DNA of 64,000 nucleotides, from positions 248,001-312,000 of the forward strand of contig MU867075.1 in NCBI GenBank assembly GCA_033725935.1, given 5' to 3'. The notes beneath the pieces were generated by a model. It had not been told where the DNA came from. It did not search any database and worked only from the letters and a program-made list of their open reading frames with translations. Numbering within the stretch: position 1 is the first letter of the stretch; the number at the start of each line of letters is the position of its first letter. Positions 11,365-20,910 of the stretch are shown in pieces. Position numbers and translations under genes: made by a program. Source of the stretch: Cladorrhinum sp. PSN259 (Eukaryota > Ascomycota > Sordariomycetes > Sordariales > Podosporaceae).

Positions 11365-12518
11365 GCACAATCTATCACCGCATCGGTCCGGTGACAAGAA
11401 AAAGATGCAATATATCTATTCAGTCACCTAATTTGACGTTCGGGCCATCGAGGAACCCCCGCGGTGCTATTTCTCTGGCCCCCACGACAAATAGGTGGCG
11501 TGCATAAAGACGACAAATGCAGAGCATGTCTGGGTATTGACTTAGCGAATGGTGTTTTAGCGACGTGATGGAACTTGAAATTCACAGATAGGAGAGCATC
11601 GGCGTCTATTGGGCTGGCGTTCTTCGGCGTGTGTCCTTCTTTTCTACTTGCAGGCGAAGAGCTCTTCTGCATACAAATGACGAGTCCCACGTTTTTCTTG
11701 CGCACAAGAACAATCAGCGAATTCGCGGGCAGGACGTGGAGTAAAACCCAGGAGGTGGGGAAACCTTTGGAGATGCATGTGCTGGAGAGAAGGGATGACC
11801 AAATATGGGAGGTGATGCTGCATCATTACTGTTGATATGATAGGGATACCCGGTGATTTTGAAGAGAGAAAAAAATAGAAAGCGGTGAATTCGTTTGTTA
11901 CAAAGCTTCTCCCATGTATACTTTTGATCTGACTCTTGATTTTGCCCGAGGCTTATGATTCATGACTTGTGCTTGACCTGAGGCATGAGTCGAATATTTG
12001 CCACTGGTATCAACACAGGGGTCCGATAGATTTGTTTTTGGTATGAGTACCGAGATTGATGGCAACACATGTAATAATGAAGAAACCCTAAGTTGTGAAG
12101 ATTTCTGAGAGAAAGAAAGAAATATATAAGATATGATTTTCATGATAAAACAGACTAAAAGTAACTGGATCTCGCTCTCTGTGTCTGTCTTTTCTTTTTT
12201 GATGCGCCATACATGTATGCTTAGTTTTTGTCTTGGAATGAAACCTGAACAAAATACGACAAAAAAAAAAATCATATTTTATCCACGGCTTCGATGAAGA
12301 AAATTACCTTTCCCCTTCCTTTCCCCCTCCTGTTCCCCTTTATAATAGCCAAGAAGATGGAAAATCTGACTGACCACACACGCCAATTTTTTTGGAGAAA
12401 AAGAAAACCCGAGATTCTTCTTTTTATGCCAACCCACCCGCCTCCGTCAAACTCCAATTTTTGTGCTCCTCTTTTTTTTTTGTCTCTTTTGGTTCAGCGA
12501 GCGGTACATCTACTTCTT
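11365..12518. other. Convergent 3' spacer between PRMT1 and AGM1 genes
   Basis: A/T-rich spacer with many A runs; no gene recognised. The AGM1 mRNA is likely to end here, because an open frame continues downstream of its stop codon to 12519. Confidence 0.5.
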
Positions 12519-13121
12519 CTAAGAAGAAAAATACCCTTCTTGGTCCTCCAGCTCGTTTTGATATTCCTCTACTTGTCCCTCCCGATACACTACTTCTGCC
12601 GGCCCATCGGATCCAGAATCATCACCCAGTGACAGATAGGGAATCTGGCTTTCACCAACCAGTTCCCTCTCAATTTCAGTGATTGTAATGCCCAACAGAC
12701 CAAGGCTGACCGGCTCACCGGACAAAACCCCATCGCCGAGATGATCTCGCTGTCGCAGCCGCTGAAGAACTCCTCCATCAGCATCCTGCTCTTCTTCGCG
12801 GCAGCCATCCACATCATTACTAATCTCACCATCATCTCCTATACATGTGATAGATCTCTCATCATCCCAAATCTCCTCATCAAATTTTCCAACTACAAAG
12901 CCTTCGCGCTCATCATCAACCCAACTCGAGGACGTGGTCGAAATTATTCTCCTACTCCTCTCAATAAACCCACCAAAAAGCTCCGACTTGGGTGTAGCGA
13001 TATAGGTCGAAGAAGAACAACTATTAATAGTAGAAGTAGTAGTAAGAATAGAGGCAACAGTGCTAGCCCTGGACCTTTTATGTTGCTGCCCTTGTAGTTG
13101 TACCTCCCTAGGGGAAGTTCT
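12519..13121 (-). other. Methionine-free 200-codon open frame directly after the AGM1 stop codon
   Basis: I translated this stretch codon by codon from the AGM1 TAG (13122-13124) to the next in-frame stop at 12519. It is open for 200 codons, in phase with AGM1, and contains no ATG, so it cannot start on its own. The peptide begins RTSPREVQLQGQQHK. It then has a Ser/Thr-rich section, a mixed hydrophobic and basic piece (SELFGGFIERSRRI), and a long acidic part rich in Asp and Glu (for example KFDEEIWDDERSI). It may be a readthrough or splice-variant extension of AGM1. Against this, AGM1 already ends at the usual family position, the TAG-A context is not a known strong readthrough signal, and the opposite strand is also open in places. 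Confidence 0.35.
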
Positions 13122-14753
13122 CTAGACGCCCCAACGGCTAACAATACCAGCAACCCGATCCGCAAGCTCGTTAGCCTCTGACCTGGTAGCGGCCTCGGCA
13201 TAAACGCGCATAGCATTCTCTGTACCGCTTGCTCTAGCAAACGAACGAGCGTCCTTGAATTTCTTAACCTCGGCGTCGATCTCGGCCTGGCAACCCGCGG
13301 GGTGCGACAGGCGGCGTTCAGCATCTGTGGTGCGGAAGCGGTCCTTGTTACCAACTTCAACGCGGACAAGACGGTTGGGGAGGTCAGAGTAGGTCATGGA
13401 CCAGTCGCGGAGATCCCAGTTCTTATGAGCGAGGATAACCTCGACCATGAGCATGTCAGAGAGAGCATCGCCGACGGTTTGATTGATGAGATCCGACAAA
13501 GCAGCGAGGGTGTCGAGAGCATCCTTCTGGGCGGGAGACTGTGGCTCCGTCTTCTTAAAGGCGCTGACAGCGTCTGGAGAGAAGAGAACGGTGCCGTGGC
13601 CGTTAGCCTCAAAGTATACTCCGATGTCGAATCCCTGAGCCACGTGGTGGAGATGCTTGACGCCGGTTGGAGTGCAGATAACGGGCAGCTTGAGGTGCTG
13701 ACGAATGTAGTTTGTGCTGGCGCCGTTGGCATATGCGGTTTGAACAACTCCGATTCTCAGGTCGTCTTTGAGACCGGCACGCTCAACCAAGTCTCCGATA
13801 AAGGAGGCAGCGAGAGAGGAGATACGATCACCGTCAAGCATGACGAAGCCAGCCTCGGGGTCGATCCAGTAGTAAATCAGGCGATCGGCATCACCGTCAA
13901 ATGAGCAGGATCGGACGCCAGGCTGGGGCTTGGGGCTCGGGGGCGCTCTCTGCTTGGTCTTGACAAAGTCGGCACCACTATCGAGGTTCAAGACCTCAGG
14001 GCGGAGGATGTCGTCATTGACAACTTTTACGTCAAAGGAGACCTTGTCCTGAGGAATGTACTTCAAGAATTCGGTGAGCTTGGGACCACCAACACCATTG
14101 GCGCAGTCCACAACCAAGCCTCCATTGATCTTCTTGCCCGTCATGCAGCGCGCGAATGCCTCGGAGAGCTTCTTATAGTACCCAGCTTCGCTGACCTCGC
14201 CATAAGCAAGAGGTGTTCCTTCGCTGTTGGTGGCACGAACCAGGTAGTGCAGCTGCGGGGTCGTCAGGATCTTAAAGTCGACGGCTTCAGTCTCGGTAGC
14301 CTCAAGAGCAGTGGCGAGAGCGGTGACGAGCGTATGGCCTGAGGGTCTCGTATCACGACCGTATACGACCTGGGCGGGGGCGCTGAGGTCGATCTTGAGA
14401 TCGGTGGCCAGGTTGTTGTAGACCTTTGCGAGCTCCGCGTCGCTTGGGGCATTAACGAGCTGGGTTGCGTATTTCTCCCACTCCTGTTCAAGCATGTCGC
14501 CCTGAGGGTCCACAATCTTGACGCCGTTGTCGATGGCGGGATTGTGACTAGCAGTGATCATGACACCGATGGCTTGCGAGTTCAGCTTACGACTCCGCAG
14601 CGAAGCAAGCAAGCCTACACGGTAGGTGACACCCTCAAGGAGGTCCGCCTTCATGCGGAAACCGGCAGTGCCATACTTGTAAAGCTGACCCTTCTCGAGC
14701 ACCACGATTGGGTGCTTGGCGGAGCCGGCGATGATCTTGTCGTCGTGGCCCAT
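13122..14753 (-). CDS. PCM1: Phosphoacetylglucosamine mutase (AGM1/PCM1)
   Basis: Converts N-acetylglucosamine-6-phosphate to the 1-phosphate in the cytosol, a required step to UDP-GlcNAc for chitin, N-glycans and GPI anchors. One exon, 543 residues, the normal family length. The phosphoserine loop is VMITASHNPAIDNG with the catalytic Ser at residue 69. The metal-binding loop is SFDGDADRLIYY, the sugar-binding loop VYFEANGHGT, and the phosphate-binding site near the C terminus is RASGTENAMRVYAEA. All four signatures are intact, so the enzyme should be active. The TAG stop is followed in frame by a further 200 open codons (separate entry). Divergent from MUS81. Confidence 0.96.
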   Translation of the reverse strand: MGHDDKIIAGSAKHPIVVLEKGQLYKYGTAGFRMKADLLEGVTYRVGLLASLRSRKLNSQAIGVMITASHNPAIDNGVKIVDPQGDMLEQEWEKYATQLVNAPSDAELAKVYNNLATDLKIDLSAPAQVVYGRDTRPSGHTLVTALATALEATETEAVDFKILTTPQLHYLVRATNSEGTPLAYGEVSEAGYYKKLSEAFARCMTGKKINGGLVVDCANGVGGPKLTEFLKYIPQDKVSFDVKVVNDDILRPEVLNLDSGADFVKTKQRAPPSPKPQPGVRSCSFDGDADRLIYYWIDPEAGFVMLDGDRISSLAASFIGDLVERAGLKDDLRIGVVQTAYANGASTNYIRQHLKLPVICTPTGVKHLHHVAQGFDIGVYFEANGHGTVLFSPDAVSAFKKTEPQSPAQKDALDTLAALSDLINQTVGDALSDMLMVEVILAHKNWDLRDWSMTYSDLPNRLVRVEVGNKDRFRTTDAERRLSHPAGCQAEIDAEVKKFKDARSFARASGTENAMRVYAEAATRSEANELADRVAGIVSRWGV

Positions 14754-15524
14754 CGTAGAGGTGTACCGTAGGGTTAGATAAGGCTGGAGATAGGAGTCGT
14801 TGGTGGGAGATGGAGTTGAGAGGGGGGAGTTCGGTTGGGGGACGAAAAAGAAGAGGGAGAGAAAAGATCAGACAAATGGGCTCTTTAATCGAGCCCGGAG
14901 GATGGGGAAGGGGCCCAAGGGGGGATTGGGAGCAATGCCGGTTGGAAGCTTGGTTGAATGGCAGGGTCCCCACACCGGAATCTGGAAGGTATTAGGTGAG
15001 GGTCAGGAAGTGAAGAAGTGCCCCGCACTGCCCCTTCAAGTGGGTAGGCTGGGCACAGTGTGGGCAGTGGGCAGTGGGCAGTGGACAGATGTTGGGCGGG
15101 CGGTGAAGCCCGCAGTTGTGCGCAGGAACGGCGAGGGAGTGCGAGGTGAAGGCTGCAAGGTGACGGATTTAGAAGGGAACTACCCAAATCCGGAATAGCT
15201 TGCAGCAAGGGGTCTTGAAGAAAGTTCGGGTTGCCAGCATACGTCAGGGTTTCCAGTTGAGTTATCACGTGACCTGGCGATAAAGGCCTGGATCGAACGC
15301 GCTTCACTGTAAATCGACAACGCGTTTCCTCCTACCAAACTCCTTCCCTGCAACCACGTCTCAGCATTGCTGCGCAACATTTTGCTTGCTCTTTGGGACC
15401 GGCTCAAAACCTCAAGCTTGGTTTCTTGGGCCTTTTGGTTTTTTTTTCCCCTTCTCTTCTTCTTCCCAGAACCCAGCTCTCTGTTAATTCTTTTTTTTTT
15501 GGCTGGACTCAACTTTCGTCACTA
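14754..15524. other. Divergent promoter region, AGM1 (-) and MUS81 (+)
   Basis: The shared upstream region is G-rich on the + strand near AGM1, with a short tandem run of gggcagt at about 15062-15085. A pyrimidine-rich tract with T runs lies just before the MUS81 start. The frame containing MUS81 is open back to 15393 but has no better ATG. Confidence 0.55.
15062..15085. repeat. Tandem heptamer, gggcagt-like, about 3.5 copies
   Basis: A short microsatellite of tgggcagt-type units in the AGM1/MUS81 promoter. Function unknown. Confidence 0.5.
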
Positions 15525-17810
15525 ATGGCGGATGTCACAGTAGCAAACCCATTGTACCTTAGCTGGGTGAAAGAGTGGTGGGAGGTAGCAAAACAGAGGA
15601 AATCGAAGGGCGAAATCACGTATAAACACGCCTACGACTCCCTTAGAGCTTGCCCCATCAAATTCCAGCACCCGTCCGAGCTCCAGTCACTTAGAGGCTT
15701 TGGCGAGAAGCTTTGCAAGCGTCTGACTGAACAGCTACAAAAGCACTGCGAAGAGAACGGACTGCAGATGCCCAAGGTTTCCCGGAAAAGAAAGCGTGCT
15801 ACGAGGTTGCCCGGAGAGGATGAAGAAGATGGCACCCTTCCCGCAGCTGGAGCTCCTCCCGCCCAGAGGCCCAGAACAAGCACGACAGCACCCAAGCGAT
15901 ACGTCCCGAAGTACAGATCTGGAGGTTTTGCAGTTCTTTACGTTCTGGCCGGTCAGGATCCCAATGCACCGCCCGGAATGTCGAAGGCCGATTTGATTGC
16001 AGCAGCTCAACCATACTGCGATGCGTCGCTCACCCTTAATTCCGATCAATCCAGGCACTACAATGCCTGGAACTCGGTAAATACACTCTTGAAGCAAGAG
16101 TTAATTACTAAGCGTGGACGGCCTGTTGAAAGGTATGCGCTTACAGAAGAGGGAAAGGAGGTGGCTGCGAAGGTTCGTGAGGTTGTCAATTACCGTAACA
16201 ACACCGAGGCGGGCAATGGGTCCGGCAGTCGCAGCACCGATTTTCAGAGCTACAATCCCTTGGCTACTGGGTCTGGTACTACTCCCGGCAGTGGTAGCAT
16301 CATTCAGGCGCGAACCAACAACATGGGTACCAGTAGGGGCAACGCCACTCAGGCGTACAGGACAACGAGCAGCTCTGAGTTCTTGACTTATACAGGTTAC
16401 GATGACCGTGATGACGAAACCTCGTTTTGGACTCAACATCTGGCGGATGCCTTTGGTACCCAGCCAAGAACTGTCGCCGCCGGCCGGCCTGCCGCAGCAC
16501 CCCGGCAGGTGGCTTCTCGGCAGCCAGTTGCACAGTCTAGGGCTAGTGGAGGATATGGCTTTTTGACTGACGCTGGTTACAATGATTACGAGAGAGAGGA
16601 CCAGCTCCGCAATGGGAACCAATTCGCAGCCACCAACATGCATGCTAACGAGGGAAGTCTTGGTGCTAGGAGGCCAGCTTTCGCCCGCAATACGTCCCAA
16701 CGGGTACCTCCCCAAGAACTGATAGTCCTCGACGATGACGATGATGAGGAGGTCGTTATCAAGGACACGAAACCAAAGCGCCAAAACGAAGAGTATAAAG
16801 ATGTGGTAGTCAAAGGCGAGAATGTAGCGAATGACACCTCCTTGCCCAACATCACGCCGATCAGACTTGCTCCCGGTTCCTTCACCGTTGAACTCGTGAT
16901 TGACAATCGCGAAATCCGGGCCAAAACTGATCGCGACTACATGCAGCAAGAGCTCATGAAGCGAGGAGTAAGACCTATTACACGTCCCTTGGCGATTGGG
17001 GACTTCTTGTGGGTTGCCAAATGCAAGCAGCCCGGCTGGCTTGAGCGGATGGGCGCATCAGAGCCACGTTTCACCGCAGAAGGCCACAGAGATACTGCAG
17101 GCGATCAAGTTGTTTTGGACTGGATTGTCGAACGGAAGCGGCTCGATGATCTGATTTCGAGCAACAAGGATGGACGATACCGCGAACAAAAATTCAGACT
17201 GCGCAAGTCAGGGGTCAAAAACGTGGTCTATGTTATCGAGCATAAAAATCTGGACGCGGATTACTATCAAAGGAATGAGGCGGCCGTGGAGACTATGCTA
17301 GCACAACTTCAGGTGGTTAATGGCTACTTCGTGAAGAAGACGAAGACAACCGATGACACGATCAAGTATTTGGCATCGATGACTCAGATGCTGCAGAAGA
17401 TGTACGAGGGTAAACCGCTGTATGTGATCAGGTCCAAGGACCTTACAGTCAAAAATTACCTTCCATTGCTGGATCATTTGCGGAAGACTAAGCCCGACAT
17501 GAGCCACCATATCGTCTATCCTGCATTCGCCTCACTCTGTTCGAAGTCAGAGATGATGACGCTCAGAGACGTCTTCTTGAAGATGCTGATGTGCACAAAG
17601 CTACTCACCGGAGAGAAAGCAATTGAGATCCAGAAGATCTGGAAAACTCCCCATGAATTCGTCAAGGCATTCGAGGATTGCGGGCAAGGCGAAGAGGGGA
17701 GGCGCAAGAAGATCAACATGGTTGCCGACAGGCTGGATCACCTTTATGGCAATAAAAGGATCTCCAAACCCCTGAGCCAGAGAATCGCAGAGATTTGGGG
17801 CGATGCATAA
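15525..17810 (+). CDS. MUS81: Structure-specific endonuclease subunit MUS81
   Basis: Catalytic subunit of the MUS81-EME1/MMS4 nuclease, which cleaves 3' flaps, stalled forks and nicked Holliday junctions in recombination and fork repair. One exon, 761 residues from the ATG at 15525 (MADVTVANPLYLSW). An N-terminal helix-hairpin-helix occupies about the first 85 residues and is followed by a basic patch (SRKRKRATR). A winged-helix region with YVPKYRSGGFAVLYVL lies around residue 125-220. A long low-complexity linker contains an acidic run (VLDDDDDEEVVIKD). The ERCC4 nuclease domain starts at about residue 450 with VELVIDNREIRAK. It contains the active-site motif ERKRLDD (536-542) and the IGDFLWVAK strand. 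The C-terminal tandem HhH ends with RISKPLSQRIAEIWGDA. Complete and probably active. Confidence 0.95.
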   Translation: MADVTVANPLYLSWVKEWWEVAKQRKSKGEITYKHAYDSLRACPIKFQHPSELQSLRGFGEKLCKRLTEQLQKHCEENGLQMPKVSRKRKRATRLPGEDEEDGTLPAAGAPPAQRPRTSTTAPKRYVPKYRSGGFAVLYVLAGQDPNAPPGMSKADLIAAAQPYCDASLTLNSDQSRHYNAWNSVNTLLKQELITKRGRPVERYALTEEGKEVAAKVREVVNYRNNTEAGNGSGSRSTDFQSYNPLATGSGTTPGSGSIIQARTNNMGTSRGNATQAYRTTSSSEFLTYTGYDDRDDETSFWTQHLADAFGTQPRTVAAGRPAAAPRQVASRQPVAQSRASGGYGFLTDAGYNDYEREDQLRNGNQFAATNMHANEGSLGARRPAFARNTSQRVPPQELIVLDDDDDEEVVIKDTKPKRQNEEYKDVVVKGENVANDTSLPNITPIRLAPGSFTVELVIDNREIRAKTDRDYMQQELMKRGVRPITRPLAIGDFLWVAKCKQPGWLERMGASEPRFTAEGHRDTAGDQVVLDWIVERKRLDDLISSNKDGRYREQKFRLRKSGVKNVVYVIEHKNLDADYYQRNEAAVETMLAQLQVVNGYFVKKTKTTDDTIKYLASMTQMLQKMYEGKPLYVIRSKDLTVKNYLPLLDHLRKTKPDMSHHIVYPAFASLCSKSEMMTLRDVFLKMLMCTKLLTGEKAIEIQKIWKTPHEFVKAFEDCGQGEEGRRKKINMVADRLDHLYGNKRISKPLSQRIAEIWGDA

Positions 17811-18051
17811 GGGGAAATCATTGTGCTTCTGGCACAACTTCTTGGCAAACATTCCTTGAAGGGGGCTCATTCTGCATACCTAGGTTCTCGGCAAGATGAG
17901 GGAAATCCGAGTTTTGTTGTACATAATTTTTCGTACCACGGTCAGACATGTCCAAGTGTTTGTAACTAGCCAACCCCTTTTCTCCTTCGAACAGGAAAAC
18001 AAGAAATTAAAAAAATTGAACCCTTAGTTATTAATCACATACATTGATTGC

Positions 18052-18818
18052 TCAGGAAGGCCCCTGCTTCGCAACAATTTGCTCCACCATCTTCTGCAAC
18101 AGCGGGATGCCGCCTCCGTTTCCATCCTCCAAACTGAGCAGATAGCCCTGAAGACTCTTTTCAACATACTTGGCCGTCATGTCGACCTCAATGTTGACCG
18201 TCTCGCCGACCTGCTTGGCGGCAGTGACGATCTTTTCTTGAGTGTAAGCGATGAGCATCACCTCCCACCACCCTTCCTCGTCGTTAACTTTAGTGACAGT
18301 CAGACTAGCGCCATCAATGGCGATGAAACCCTTGTAGACTACATATCTCAGGACTTCTTTTGATTTGGGAGCAAAACGAAAGGTGACTGCGTTGCCGTCT
18401 GGGGTGCGGGACAAGATGGCTGCGGTGGTGTCTACGTGGCCCTGGACGAAGTGCCCTCCCATGCGGGTGTCGGCGCGGACGGCGCGTTCGAGGTTCACGC
18501 GGGAGTTTTGAGTTAGGGAGCCGAGGTTCGTGAGGCGGAGGGTTTCGGGGGCTATGCCGACCACGAATGATGGGGTTGGGGAGGGAGTGAAGGAGGTGAC
18601 TGTCAGGCAGACGCCGTTTATGGCTATTGAGTCGCCTAGGTTGCAGTCGGATAGGAGGTTTGAGGTTGAAGGGAGGGTGATGTTGAGGGTTGTGCCGCCG
18701 TCTGTTGAGGATGGGTTCAACTCGGAGACAACTGAGATTTGAATGTTGGTATGGGAATGATGAGGAAGGGTTTTGGGGGAGGCTCACCGCCGATTTCTTC
18801 TACTATGCCTGTGAACAT
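18052..18818 (-). CDS. RIB5: Riboflavin synthase alpha chain
   Basis: Last step of riboflavin synthesis: dismutation of two 6,7-dimethyl-8-ribityllumazine molecules. Two exons on the minus strand, 18788-18818 (31 nt) and 18052-18731, give 236 residues. The tiny first exon encodes MFTGIVEEIG, the almost invariant family N terminus, which decides the start. Two lumazine-binding repeats are visible: the first has SIAINGVCLTVTSF and the MGGHFVQGHVD motif, the second has FIAIDGASLTVTKVN and the closing VNIEVDMTAKYVEK. The GT17 gene is divergent and MUS81 convergent; neither is functionally related. Confidence 0.95.
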
Positions 18819-19866
18819 TTTGGCTCGATTGGGATTGTCGCTAAAGGGTTATGTGTGATTGAGAGGGCTGAGATGAGATGAGTTGTGAGGGTTTTATGCA
18901 GCCTTGAGTGCGTTGAGTTGAAGGCTGATTGATGAGGGGTGAGTTGAAGTTAATGGTGGGGTTCGGTAGATGACCCCAAATGCCGGGTCCATTCTCGGCT
19001 ACTCTGGGCTGACAATTGATGATTAAGATGGGTTACTCAGCGGGTTCTGAGGGTTAAGTTGTTATTATTGAGGTCTTAGTCGCCAGTGAATCTGACAGCC
19101 CCAAATGGTGTTCTGCTGGTATGAAAGCAAGAAGCATTATCCTTCTTTGCAAAGTCAGGCCGTTGAATGAACTGTGGGGTCATCTCCAGTTGAAGCTACC
19201 CCGCGATTTGATCTCCAACTTTGGAGTTGCCGCCTGAGTGAATTTGGGGGGGAGCACTGTCACGCATTTGGAAGCATAACGGTATTGGGGTAACTGTTGT
19301 ATCAACACACTGTGTCACAACTTTTGTGATAATCTTCAAACACTCTGCAAGCCATTGAAAGAGCCGAATATGGCTGATTAAAGCAGCGTTTGAGGTATGT
19401 TTAGACATGTCTGTTGGTTAGTGAACTTGGATAAGATCCCGTATGACTATTTAGGATTTCTGGGTGCAGTTTTCGTTTCTTAAGTACCGACCGTGATGTA
19501 ACACGGATAGCCCTGTTAGAACATTCCACAACTTCCAGGCGTACCATCTTGGTTTCTCTTATAAGTCGTCTGCCATTAACCTTCTTCAACCTTTTTGTTC
19601 AAATGCTAATTTTTAGCCCTCCGAGTCCGATTGGAACAAGTCAAAATGAAACAGTTAATGAGGGGCCCCTTTAAAACGCTGTGCAACGTCGTGTCTCTTA
19701 GCGGCTTACGTGTACGGTGACCAATTACTGTTAATCTCCGTTGGTGAATTGACTTTCTCGGCGCAGGCTATCAGCGGGTGTTGGTTTTTAAAAGGCAGTT
19801 ACACCCGCACAAAAATCTGTGACCAAATTCACATGATTATCATGATAGAGTCACCTGCGTTGTACG
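18819..19866. other. Divergent intergenic region, riboflavin synthase and GT17
   Basis: About 1 kb with only short open frames that lack good starts or family motifs. Contains the two promoters by position; no clear regulatory element was recognised. Confidence 0.5.
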
Positions 19867-20910
19867 ATGTTATCGACGCGATTCTCGAGATGGCTTCGAG
19901 TAGCTGCAGTCTTTGGAATTCTCTGGTTGATGTACCGAGTTGCCAGTGAGCACCACCTGAGAACTTCATCTGAACTCGACGTTTGCCGGCCCCACGGTTG
20001 GAGACGCTTTCACCGTTCCTCGCCCCAAACCCCGCCCCGAAAAGTATACGACTTGATGATGATTAATACGGAGCTGGACTGGCTTGAAATTCGGCTCAAT
20101 TCTACCTGGGACGAAGTCGACTACTTTGTCATCGTTGAGAGCGGTAGGACCTTCACTGGTCTGGATAAGCCGTTAATACTAAAGCAAAACCTCAACAAAT
20201 TCGACCGATATGCGAGCAAAATAATATACCACAAGATCGAATACCCAACCGACTTCTACGCGCGAACGGCTTGGGACAACGAAGACTTCCAACGAAACTC
20301 GATGCTCGTACAAGTCTTCCCCAAACTCATTGGAACTCCAAAGGAAGCAAACAAGGGCGACGTGATAGTAGTCTCAGACGTGGACGAGATACCGCGACCT
20401 TCGACCCTAGCCGTCCTCCGCAGTTGCGATTTCCCTCGACGACTCACCCTCCGCTCCCGATTCTACTACTACAGCTTCCAATACCTCCACCGGGGAACTG
20501 AATGGTCCCATCCACAAGCTACATATTACCAAGGGTTGTCAAAGACCCTCTTACCGAACGACCTCCGAATAGGCGATGGAGGCATGTGGCCGTTCAAGTT
20601 GCTTGAGAAGGCTGATTTTTGGAACGCGAGCTGGCACTGCTCGAGCTGCTTCGAGACGATGGATGAGCTGTTGACTAAGATGAAGTCCTTTGCCCACACG
20701 TCAATGAATGCTGAGCGTTTCCGCGATAGAAAGAGGATAGCGGATAGGATAAGGGACGGAAAAGACTTGTGGGATAGGGTAGGGGAAGAGTATGATCGAA
20801 TAGAGAACAACCAGGATGTGCCTTCATTTCTGTTGCTCGAAAAGGAGAGGTTCGAGTATTTGTTGAATCGTGATGGGCCGAGTGCTGGTTTCAAGGATTA
20901 TAATGAGTGA
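19867..20910 (+). CDS. Glycosyltransferase family 17 protein (type II membrane protein)
   Basis: GT17 includes the animal beta-1,4-mannosyl-glycoprotein N-acetylglucosaminyltransferase (GnT-III), which adds the bisecting GlcNAc to N-glycans. Single exon, 347 residues. A short cytosolic end is followed by one hydrophobic anchor (WLRVAAVFGILWLMYRVA, residues 9-26), so the catalytic part is probably lumenal in the Golgi. The catalytic part shows the GT17 features YDLMMINTELDWLEIRLN, YFVIVESGRTFTG, the DVDE metal-binding motif (171-174) in VVSDVDEIPRP, and WHCSSCFET. An alternative in-frame ATG at 20056 would remove the anchor. Fungi generally do not build the animal complex N-glycans that GnT-III modifies, so the true acceptor is unknown. 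Confidence 0.88.
   Translation: MLSTRFSRWLRVAAVFGILWLMYRVASEHHLRTSSELDVCRPHGWRRFHRSSPQTPPRKVYDLMMINTELDWLEIRLNSTWDEVDYFVIVESGRTFTGLDKPLILKQNLNKFDRYASKIIYHKIEYPTDFYARTAWDNEDFQRNSMLVQVFPKLIGTPKEANKGDVIVVSDVDEIPRPSTLAVLRSCDFPRRLTLRSRFYYYSFQYLHRGTEWSHPQATYYQGLSKTLLPNDLRIGDGGMWPFKLLEKADFWNASWHCSSCFETMDELLTKMKSFAHTSMNAERFRDRKRIADRIRDGKDLWDRVGEEYDRIENNQDVPSFLLLEKERFEYLLNRDGPSAGFKDYNE

Noticed and set aside
12741..13097. 118-codon + strand open frame antisense to the AGM1 downstream extension
   Set aside because: Low-complexity Ser/Asn/Arg-rich product with no domain. It weakens the coding argument for the opposite strand but is not itself a convincing gene.
16101..16949. 282-codon minus-strand open frame inside MUS81
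   Set aside because: Antisense shadow of a well-supported coding exon, with no family motif.
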